Assembly (NCBI GenBank): GCA_036250195.1
Contig: JAVHZZ010000004.1
Span: 158,377,227-158,441,226, forward strand
DNA length: 64,000 nucleotides
Source of the DNA: Mixophyes australis
Lineage: Eukaryota; Chordata; Amphibia; Anura; Limnodynastidae
Direction of reading: 5' to 3'
Program-made: the position numbers and the translations under genes
Notes under the pieces: model-generated
The model's input: the letters and a program-made list of their open reading frames with translations, nothing else
Told to the model about the DNA's origin: nothing
Database searches by the model: none
Part shown: piece after piece, positions 56,241-64,000 of the stretch
Layout of the letters: each line of letters begins with the position of its first letter
Position numbering within the stretch: position 1 is the first letter of the stretch

Positions 56241-58760
56241 TGTATGAAGGAGGGCAGAGGAGGGGGGCTGATATATGTGACTGGGGGAGTTTTGATGTGA
56301 CGGAGGGGGATAGCTAGCTAGCAGAGTGGAGGTAAGGAAAATAGCTGCAAGGGGGATGGATGCAGGGTGGGAGGTAAAGAAAATGGCTGCAGCAGGGGTT
56401 AAGGAAAATGGCTGTGCGGGGGGGGGTTATGGTTAAGGAAAATGGCTGCAGGGGGTATTTAAAAAATAGAGCAGCTTTGGGGGGCAGAATCTCATGATTG
56501 TGTGGTGGTCACATGGGTGGTCTCAGCAATCACTAGAATACTAAATATTAGTGAGATGGGGCTGGTAGAGGTTTGTATTTGATTGACAACAAATATTCAG
56601 ATATTGCTTATATATGCCTGTCCAATGGGGTACTTTTAGCTGGCCATAATGGAGTGTTTTGTTTTAACTAAAGGGCCTAATCATTCAGGCTTTGCATTAT
56701 AATACATTTTTGCATTTTCAAAAAAGGACGCCAACTTTCCAGAAGCCAGCGAGAGGATAACAAAGTTGCAAGAGAGAAGAGCAAGGACAGGTAAGAGACA
56801 ATGGCACAATCTGTCTAAATTTGAATGCTGGAGAATACACCTGAACATTCATATTCAGGAGTGTTCCTATACACCTATATATTCGGAGGGGGGGGGGGGG
56901 GGGCGCTGCGGCCGTATTAGCCTAGGGCGGCCAGAACCCTTAATCAGGCCCTGACTAGAGGAAAGTCTTATTGTGCGAGAGAGGGAATTCCACAAAATGG
57001 GTGCAGCCCAAAAAAAGTCCTGTAACCAGAAATGAGAGAATGTGATGAGAGTGGAAGAGAGACGCAGATTTTGTGCAGAACGCAGGTGTTGAGTTTGGAG
57101 ATATTTTGAGACAAGTGAGGAGATGTATGTTGGTGCAATTTTGCTGATGGCCTTGTATGTTAGTAGAAGAATTTTATATTGTATTCGTTGAAAAACAGGC
57201 AACCAAAGTAGAGAATGACAGAGTGGCTCAGCAGAAGAAGAACAATTTGCAAGTTAGATCAATCTAGCCGCTCCGTGCAAAATAGATTGTAGGTGTTTGA
57301 GTCTGATTTTGGGAAGAATAGTAAAGAGGGAATTGCAATAGTCAATGCGGTAGATGATAAGTGCATGAATTAAAGTTTTTGTAGTGTCTTTTGTGAGATA
57401 TGTGTGTGTTCTGGAAATGTTTTTAGATGTATGTAACATGATTTAGATATAGAGTTGATGTGGGGAACAAAGGATAGTTGTGAGTCAAGAATTACACCTA
57501 GGCAGTGAGCTTGCGGGATGGGATTTATGGTCATGTTATCAGCAGAAATAGAAATGTCAGGCAGGATGCTTCTGTTTTTGGGTGGGAATAATATTAATTC
57601 TGTTTTTGAAAGATTAAGTTTGAGTTAGCGAGAGGACATCCAAGATGAAATGGCAGAAAGACAGTCAGTAACGGGAGACAACACAGATGGTGACAGATCA
57701 GGAGAAGATAGATAAATTTGTGTATCCTCCACATAGAAATGATACTGAAATTCAAAGAATCTTATTAGTTTTCCATGAGTGTGTAGATAGAAAACAGAAG
57801 AGGACCTAGCACTGAGCCTTGTGGTACTCCAACTTATAAAGGAAGCAGAGTGGAAGTGGATCCAGAGAAAATAACACAGAAAGAGGGTAAGATAGGTAGG
57901 ATGAGAACCATTATAGGACAGTGCCTTCAAGACCTAGGGATTGGAGCGTTTGTATGAGGAGGGAGTGGTCAACAGTGTCAAATGAATTGAGCTGATTGCT
58001 TTTCGAGGGAGATATTATATTCATATACATATAACTTCAAGCTGGATCTCATCAATCTTGTCCTTAAAATAGGAAGCAAGATCCTGGGCACTGATAGTAG
58101 TTGGAGGGTTTGGTGTGGGAGGGCTTAGAAGAGATTTAAGTGTGTTAAAGAGGCATTTGGGGTTAAAAAACTAAGCATGGATGAGAGATTGGAAGTATGT
58201 TTGCTTTGCAGTGTCCAGGAATTTCAATAGGATGTTAGATAGCAGTATATGTGATGAAATCATTAGAGGTACAACAGTTACGCCAGTGACATACTGGTTT
58301 GCGACAGAGTTTTTGTAGATTTCATGTTACTTTAGTGTGTCACAGCTGACAACAAAGTCTGCGCGGTGTATGAGGAGTCGCTGGAGCTACTTGATCAAGG
58401 GCAGTTGCTAGGGTTTGGTGAAAATGAGGAAAATGAGGAACTGCCCTATCAGGGGAGAATAATGTAGACATTGGGGAGAGAAGGTGTTGATTAGAGGAGG
58501 AAAATTGTTGAAAATTTAGTTAAAATTCTGGTGGATATGGGGAGGCTTGGAAGAATGTGACAGCAGGGAGGGTAAAGAACTGGGAGTGAGCGAGTAGCTA
58601 ATGAGGTGATGATCCAAGAGGGGAAAAGAGTGTTAAGGAAATCAGAATCTGAGCATAGTCTAGATAAAACAAAATCAAGACAGTGGCCATCTTGATGAGT
58701 AGCGGATTGAATCCACTGGGAGAGGTCAAGTATAGTTTTACTTATTTAGTGACAATGTTC

Positions 58761-59166
58761 TGGATGTTGAGGTCCATCTAATAAAAATGCTCAAAAAGTT
58801 TTGTCATTCCTACTCGTTTTACACATGGAAAAAAATGCACAACAGATGATACCATCTGTCACTGAATTATGTCTACAAATGTGAAATAATGATACTTAAT
58901 TTTCCCATTGTTGCTCAGAGAGTATTCCAATGAGGTCACAATGCACAGGCAAACATAAATAGCTATAGTGGGTCACCAATGACATGGAATGCTTGTATAT
59001 TATTACAGGTGTATGACGTTTATCTGTCATATTTCAGATCCTACGAGTTTACTAGGTCATGAAAAAGTGCAATAGAAGTTGGTATGCTCTGGCATTTAGA
59101 AGAAAAATTGGCAGCAGAAGAAAAACACAGTGTGCATGCTCCAAGAACAGAATACAGAATACTGAA
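58761..59166. other. Sequence without recognised gene
   Basis: No element ends or domains seen between the LINE and the MITE. Confidence 0.45.
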
Positions 59167-59343
59167 GGGGCTAGATTTACTTAACTACGGGTTTGAAAAA
59201 GTGTCCATGTTACCTATAGCAACCAATCAAAGTCTAGCTGTCACTTTGCAGGATGTACTAAATAAATGAGAACTAAAATCTGATTGGTTGCTATAGGCAA
59301 CATCTCCACTTTTTTTAAACCCGCAGTTTAGTAAATATACTCC
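59167..59343. mobile_element. Foldback MITE (GGGTTTGAAAAAGTG family)
   Basis: The left half reads GGGGCTAGATTTACTTAAC, GGGTTTGAAAAAGTG, CCTATAGCAACCAATCA. The right half is the inverse (TGATTGGTTGCTATAGG, CACTTTTTTTAAACCC, TTTAGTAAATATACTCC). The whole element is a ~175 bp near-palindrome. The family is widespread in frogs to my knowledge and probably Harbinger-mobilised. No clear duplication here. Confidence 0.85.
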
Positions 59344-60056
59344 AAAGTCTTTTCTTTTTATTAGTGCAGGTTCGTAACACTTATTATTAATAGGAAACCC
59401 TCCAAATTGACTCTGATTTTTTTTAAAAAGCAATAGACCACTTATAAAGTGCAACAGCCTGAGGCTCAGTGCACAATCTTCTTTAGTTGTGGTGTGTGTC
59501 TGAATTTGCACTGGTGTACCTGGATTAGTGGAGTGAGCTAGCTCCTTGCTAGGTAAGTTGTAGGCTCATTGGTGATAGCTTTAAGGAGTAGTGCAAAAGC
59601 AATATTTCATTTTGCAGACATTATTATGTTAAAGGGGCAGAGAGGGATAAATTTAGGGACATTCCCCCTTTTGTTGTTTTCCCATTTAAAAATCAAATTG
59701 AAATATTTATTTGTGGTAGATGTATGTCAGGCGTGTATACTTATGCCCCATGATAGTGACAGTGTAAATGTAGAGATGTAGTTTGATTCCATATCTATTA
59801 ACAGTAAATGCAAAAGCCACATTACCCTATGTGTACACAATATAATGTGAAGAAAATGTCATAAATACAAAAGAGCATTATCTCTGGACAATTGTAAAAG
59901 TAAATGTGAAAGTTGCATTTTCAAAATGAAATGTTATTAAATACAAAATACAAACATATATACAAATTAAATGAAAGAGGCATTCAAATATTTTAATATT
60001 AAATAAAATCTGCTATTTGCCCCTTTAAAAATCCAATGGGAATCTTTCCTGCAGTA
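59344..60056. other. AT-rich sequence, nothing recognised
   Basis: No gene or repeat recognised. Frames of up to 94 codons are without domains. Confidence 0.45.
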
Positions 60057-61063
60057 CAGTCATGGCCAAAAGTTTTGAGAATGACACAAATATTATTTTT
60101 CACAAAGTTTGCTGTATCAGATTTTATGATGCAATTTGCATATACTCCAGAATGTCACGAATCAGTGATCAGATGAATTGCAATTAATTTACAAGTCCCT
60201 CTTTGTCATAACGATGAACTTTATCCCAAAAACAACATTTTCACTGCATTTCACCCCTGCCATAAAAGGACCAGCTGACATCAGGTTAGTGATTCTCTCG
60301 GTAGCTTGAATCCCCTTTCAGATTGTTTGAGGCATCTGGAAAAAACGCTTGCTTGGAGAAGGAAAGGTGAGTGCTACCATCAGTCCTATGTAATGCCAAC
60401 AGAAAAGCATCCTGAAACCATTCATGTGTGGGGTTGCTTTTCAGCCAAGGGTGTGGACTCACTCACAGTTTTGACTAAAATCACAGCCATGAATAAAGAA
60501 TGGTACCAAAAAATCCTCCAAGTGCAACTTCTCCCAAACATCAATGAATAGTTTGGTGACGAACAATGCCTTTTGCAGCATGATGGAGGACCTTGCCATA
60601 AGGCAAAAGTGATAACTAAGTGGCTCGGGGATCAAAACATCAAAATTTTGCATCCATGGCCAGGAAACTCCCCATACATTAATCCCATTGAGATTTTGTG
60701 GTCAATCCTCAAGAGGCGGGTGGACAAACAAAAACCCCACAAATTCTGACAAACTCCAAGCATTGATTATGAGAGAATGGGCAGCCATCAGTCAGTATGT
60801 GGCCCAGAAGTTGACTGATAGCATGCCAGGGGGAATTGCAGATGTCTTCAAAAAGAAGGATCAACACTGAAAATATTGATTCTTTGCATAAACTTAATAT
60901 AATTGTCAAAAGAAGTCTTTGACACTTGGAATGCTTGAAATGCTTGTAATTGTACTTTTGTATACCATAGCAACATCTGACAAAAAGGTCTAAAAACACT
61001 GAAGCAGCAAACTTTGTGGAAAACAATACTTGTGTCATTCTCAAAACTTTTGGGCCATGATTG
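60057..61063 (+). mobile_element. Tc1/mariner element, internally deleted
   Basis: Ends CAGTCATGGCCAAAAG and CTTTTGGGCCATGATTG are inverted and flanked by TA (60055-60056 and 61064-61065), the obligatory Tc1/mariner target. Inverse similarity continues for ~30 bases (TTTTGAGAATGACACAA). At 1007 bp it is shorter than a full Tc1-like element. The part for the DNA-binding N-terminus is missing, whereas the catalytic half remains as a pseudogene. Confidence 0.93.
60330..60870 (+). pseudogene. Tc1-like transposase, C-terminal half, decayed
   Basis: Frames with stops give HLEKTLAWRRKGECYHQ, HVWGCFSAKGVDSLTVL, MNKEWYQKILQ, a stop, then LQHDGGPCHKAK (the QxDnaPCH box with its Asp), KWLGDQNIKILHPWPGNSPY, INPIEILWSILKRRV. 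The usual SPDLNPIE box reads SPYINPIE, so a conserved Asp of the third catalytic block is lost. The helix-turn-helix domains are missing. The element can only be moved in trans. Confidence 0.88.
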
Positions 61064-61079
61064 TAGTCAATATGGAACC

Positions 61080-61123
61080 GGTGTATTAGCCTAGGGCGGC
61101 TGGAACCCTTAATCAGGCCCTGG
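61080..61123. mobile_element. hAT right-end fragment
   Basis: GTATTAGCCTAGGGCGGC...GGAACCCTTAATCAGGCCCTG matches the right end of the 55546-56953 element (GTATTAGCCTAGGGCGG, CCTTAATCAGGCCCTG). Only ~45 bases remain. Confidence 0.8.
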
Positions 61124-61520
61124 TTATGTGGCATTGTCAGAGCAAGCCCAGTCCTAAAGAGTGTAGGAACTTTTATTGCTATACTTGATAGCTGGCTCAT
61201 CCCCTGGGAGCAGTTGCACTAAAACCACCCTGGTGCTTGAGGACCCAGGCTGGAGCACAGTATACTTCCTGGGGAATGATCCCTCCCATTCAAGACAAGC
61301 CACCTTACTGCAGGCAATCACTGATTGTCGCAATTCTGTCCTAATCTATAACCATTGCTGTGTTCCTGTCCATCTCTCCTCCGGCGCTGTCAGTACATTT
61401 GAAGATTGCAAGAAGCACCCACAGTAAGCTACAGTGCCACAAGGCAAATGATAAGTGTCTGAGGTTGAGGCTTTCAATGCAAGTGAAAGTGTGGTTGGAG
61501 GATGGTAAAGGGCTTTTAAT
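61124..61520. other. Sequence without recognised gene
   Basis: GC-moderate, with an 83-codon plus-strand frame (61176-61427) and no recognisable domain. Confidence 0.4.
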
Positions 61521-61920
61521 TAGAGATGTTCACTGACCCCCATGTTTTGGTTTTGGTTTTGGATCTGGTTTAAGTTTGTGTTTTGGTTTTGGCAAAACCA
61601 CCCTTGCGTTTTTTGGTTTTGGTTTTGCTCCTTTTTTGTTCCTATATTATTATTATACTCAATAACACTAAGTTCCAGTAATTTCCAGTCAATTTTAACA
61701 AAGCAAGCACTCCAGCGATAAAGAATGCCACTTTTGTGGCTGAAGTGCTTGGTTTGTTTTTGCCCACAAAAGAAGCTACCAATAGCTTAGCTCCCTCAAG
61801 CTCAACAGTGCTGTCAATGAACTCTACATTAGTAAACCATGTCTGCCTCTTTAATCTCCTTCTCCTCTCTGGATACCTCATTCTCACCCTTGAAGAACTG
61901 TCAAACTTATGCATTTACCG
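61521..61920 (-). mobile_element. hAT element right end, inverse orientation
   Basis: TAGAGATGTTCACTGACCCC, then GTTTTGG repeats and GGATCTGG. This is the inverse of the right end of the 42850-46054 element. The part from 61650 to about 61920 has a 90-codon minus-strand frame (61642-61914) that may belong to the interior, but I do not recognise it. The other end of this copy was not found. It may be truncated by the element that starts at 62247. Confidence 0.65.
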
Positions 61921-62412
61921 CTACTCTGGTAGGCTCTTTTCAAACTGCTATTGGAAGTATCAATGCCCCTAACTTTGTGAGATTCTTATTCATTTCCACA
62001 GGGGGCTCACGAAAAAAATGCTTTGACAAGTGTGTTGGATGTTTAAAAGTAGCCTGTCAGAGCAGGAGAGATAATTCTCTGGCTCTTAACTCTGAGATGC
62101 ATTGTGGGACCTACCAGTTCATTGATTCAGGAGAACGTATGTAAGTGAGATATTCCCCCAAAATATTTTTCTTTTACTCTTGGGTGGGTTTATTCTAACT
62201 TGCTATATATATATTGACATTATATTTTATCTGGCTGTGTTTTTGCTAGGGATGCACAGGCTCGGTTCCTCGAGAACCGAACACACCCGAACCTAACGTA
62301 TCCGAGTACCAAGCCGAGCCGGCTTGTTACTTTCGCGCTTTTTCAGAATCGAAAATGAGGGAAAACGTAATCGTTACATCGTCGGACCTCGGACCTCGCG
62401 AGTTTTGAAATC

Positions 62413-62420
62413 TATAAATA
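62413..62420 (+). promoter_or_regulatory. TATA box of the second hAT copy
   Basis: TATAAATA followed by CCGCCCTCCACGGCGATC and CACCATTTGAC, 166 bases from the element end. Equivalent to 43022. Confidence 0.6.
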
Positions 62421-62454
62421 CCGCCCTCCACGGCGATCTAGCACCATTTGACTT

Positions 62455-62935
62455 TCTACTGTGTTATATAGGTAGCACACAAAGAGGTGATCTCCATTGC
62501 TAATTCTCATTGCAGAAAAATACAAATACTAGTGCTGGCAGGCTTGGTGTAATTCTGCAGTCACATTCTACTGTGTTATATAGGTAACACACAAAGAGAG
62601 GAGCTCCATTGCTCCTTTGCTAATTCTCATTGCTGAAATACAAATACTAAGGCTAGCAGGCTTGTATTCTGAATTTGCAGTCAAATTGTACAGTGTTATA
62701 TAGGTTACACACAAAGAGGAATGCTCCATTGGTAAGAGTCATTGCCGAAATAGAATTTTTAGGGCTGGCTGGCTTGGTCTAAATCTGCATTTACATTTTA
62801 CTGTGCCAAAGCTCACTCAGAAACAGTAGAGATGGCAGGGTTCAGTGCTGAAACAGAAATTATAATAATAAGGCTGTCAGTGTTCTTAAAAGTCTCCAGT
62901 GACATTCTACTGTGCCATAGCTCATACAGAAACAG
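62455..62935. repeat. Diverged 100-120 bp tandem repeat in the hAT left part
   Basis: The blocks TTCTACTGTGTTATATAGG, ACACAAAGAGG, CTCCATTGCT, CTCATTGC(T/A)GAAA and GGC(T/A)GGCTTG recur at 62461, 62573, 62693, 62813 and 62912. Spacing is 112, 120, 120 and 99 bases. Older and less regular than the array at 43200, and different in sequence. Confidence 0.85.
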
Positions 62936-63199
62936 GAGGGGTGACATCGTTGTTGTCACTCTCCAGTCTCAGTCATGATATTACTAATCCCTCTACCTCA
63001 TGTGCTAAAGCCTATGTCCAAGTGCACAATGGTTTTAAATCAGGGAAACAAAAATGTAAATAAAAGGCCTGTACCTTTTTAAAGAAAAAAAAACATCTCT
63101 AATGAAGGTCAAAGTTTACTGTAGAAAAACATAAAATTGCCAAGATGCCATTCTACCCAAAATAATACCAAGCATACCAGCATCAGGTATCTCCTTCTC

Positions 63200-64000
63200 T
63201 TCGCTAGATTTCAGTACCTGCAATCTACAGTGTCATCATATTCACCTTCATCATTGTGTACATCTTCCTCAAACAATACTAATTCATCCCCGCTGGAATC
63301 CACCATCAGAGAAGTATGTGTACTTTGATGTAATTGCCGATAATGGCCTTCCTCATGGAATTTGTAGTTCATTTATGGCAGAGCTGTCACAATTTTGTGC
63401 TGACTCATCTGCATCAACACTGGGTGTCTTGGGAAAGCTTAGCTTTTTCCTAGAAGCAGTTGGCAGAGAAACTGAAGGAGGAGACGTCGCTGTGTCATGT
63501 ACCACTTCAGCTGTCAGCCTGCTGACCAGGAGCTCATTGCATCTCTTGTGATCTGGGACAGTGGGAAATAAAGACATAGCTCTTAAACTTAGGATCAAGC
63601 ATAGTTGGCAAAATGTAATGATCCGATTTCAAGATGTTGATAACTCTTGGATCCTGGTGAAGCGAACAAAGTACTTAATCTAGAAGTCAAACACAATTAG
63701 CAGAATTGCTTTGCATTTCCTCCTTTAATTTCTCTAGCTGCTTCTCAAAAAGTCTAATTATGGGAAACACTTCACTCGAGCTAACCATATCTGCACTCTC
63801 TTCACAGGTGACTACTTTGCTGGATTAAAGTACATTCCCCATTCTCCTACATGCTGTTGCACAATCCTGAAAATGACCCTAAATATTTTGGGACACAGAC
63901 AGCATCTCCTGCATGTCATTGTCATTTTTAAAAAAAATTCTGTACCACCAATTCCCTAGCACACACAATCAGACTTTCCCACAGCCTTCCAATCTTTAGA
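63200..64000 (-). pseudogene. hAT transposase (ZBED-like) catalytic-core remnant
   Basis: Minus-strand translation in shifting frames gives SADMVSSSEVFPIIRLFEKQ, LEKLKEEMQ, KSDHYILPTMLDPKFKSY, then SLFPTVPDHKRCNELLVS, an Lys/Pro/Ser-rich spacer and an acidic stretch (EEDVHNDEGEYDD). The order 'regulated Leu-rich helix, TxLDPRFK, helix' is the middle-to-late part of hAT/ZBED-type transposases. Several frameshifts and stops. It runs toward the left end at 62247, the opposite direction to that element's promoter, so it is probably a separate or rearranged copy. The window ends inside it. Confidence 0.6.

Larger units (their letters stand above)
55546..56953. mobile_element. 1.4 kb non-autonomous hAT element
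   Basis: Tips CAGGGCCTGATCAACC and CTTAATCAGGCCCTG, with a perfect 8-bp duplication ACTAGAGG (55538-55545 and 56954-56961). The interior holds long A/T homopolymer blocks (55621-55690), a G-rich minisatellite (55886-56240), GCAGGG/AAAATGGCTGC-type short repeats (56330-56460) and a G17-18 run near 56888. No transposase frame. A piece of the same right end lies at 61080-61123. Confidence 0.93.
54930..58760 (-). mobile_element. Older L2/CR1/Rex-type LINE with endonuclease end, RT and tail; two hAT insertions
   Basis: The 3' tail on the left is (CATCAT)n, then GCGCCAGCAAATTCCG, the same subfamily as 34337 and 41132. Going right on the minus strand: C-terminal region (57202-56960: RIQYKILLLTYKA, SHFWLQDFFWAAPILWNSL), thumb (57439-57254: ALIIYRIDYCNSLFT), palm (57930-57625: FYVEDTQIYLSSPDLSPS, where YVED replaces YADD), an RT/endonuclease linker, and the endonuclease end (58740-58530: ILDLSQWIQSATHQDGHCLD, FVLSR). 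Many stops and frameshifts. The catalytic box is mutated. The hAT elements at 55027 and 55546 lie inside. The 5' end is lost near 58760. Confidence 0.85.
62247..63165 (+). mobile_element. hAT element, left part (relative of 42850-46054)
   Basis: Starts TAGGGATGCACAGGCTCGG. GGTTCCTCGAGAACCGAAC, CACCCGAACC and TATCCGAGTACC match the left end of the 42850 element. A TATA box with the same downstream block follows at 62413. Next are four to five diverged 100-120 base repeats, and at 63144 a short match to the coding start (ATGCCATTCTAC). No right end is visible before the window stops. Confidence 0.8.

Overview
This 64 kb window looks like a gene-poor stretch of a vertebrate nuclear genome, most likely a frog (anuran). 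That identification is an inference from its repeats. It has tRNA-headed SINEs whose tails match those of L2/CR1/Rex-type LINEs, many short hAT and Harbinger elements with clear target-site duplications (TSDs), a Tc1/mariner copy of the 'CAGTCATGGCCAAAAG' type, and tandem arrays inside hAT elements. I found no convincing host protein-coding gene, rRNA or tRNA gene. Every recognisable coding stretch belongs to a transposon, and nearly all are broken. Long AT-rich intervals separate the repeats.

Layout: 1-4 kb holds a decayed Harbinger-like Myb/SANT gene with exon-like blocks, a 987 bp inverted-repeat element and an L1/Tx1-like fragment. 4-9 kb is mostly unrecognised. 9-16 kb carries LINE and SINE copies and the first copy of a 1.2 kb composite repeat (9956-11163), whose inverted partner is at 35900-37130. 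16-23 kb has old SINEs, a long inverted repeat (17566-18059), a minisatellite split by a hAT element, and small DNA transposons. 23-29 kb is mostly unrecognised, with one hAT element at 26030-26462. 28.3-31.9 kb is rich in minisatellites, one of them split by a LINE. 33-42 kb has hAT and Harbinger-like elements and a pair of unclassified dispersed repeats. 42-49 kb holds the two largest DNA elements: a 3.2 kb hAT (42850-46054) with a 100-bp satellite-like array, and a 2.3 kb Harbinger-type element (46818-49121) that carries a spliced Myb/SANT-like gene remnant but no visible transposase. 51.9-53.6 kb is a Harbinger element split by a young LINE with recognisable reverse transcriptase. 54.9-58.8 kb is a longer, older LINE with two hAT insertions. 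59-64 kb holds a foldback MITE, a Tc1/mariner remnant, and pieces of two or three hAT elements related to the 42.8 kb copy.

How the parts relate: LINE reverse transcriptases of the type seen at 52 and 57 kb are the likely movers of the SINEs, because the tails match. The short hAT and Harbinger elements depend on transposases not present intact here. Nesting gives a relative chronology: minisatellites and old LINEs are split by younger hAT, LINE and Harbinger insertions. The most unusual items are the 100-bp array with a 700-bp higher-order repeat inside a hAT transposon, the conserved TATA promoter shared by two hAT ends, the SINE-terminated composite repeat present as an inverted pair, and the Myb-only Harbinger element.
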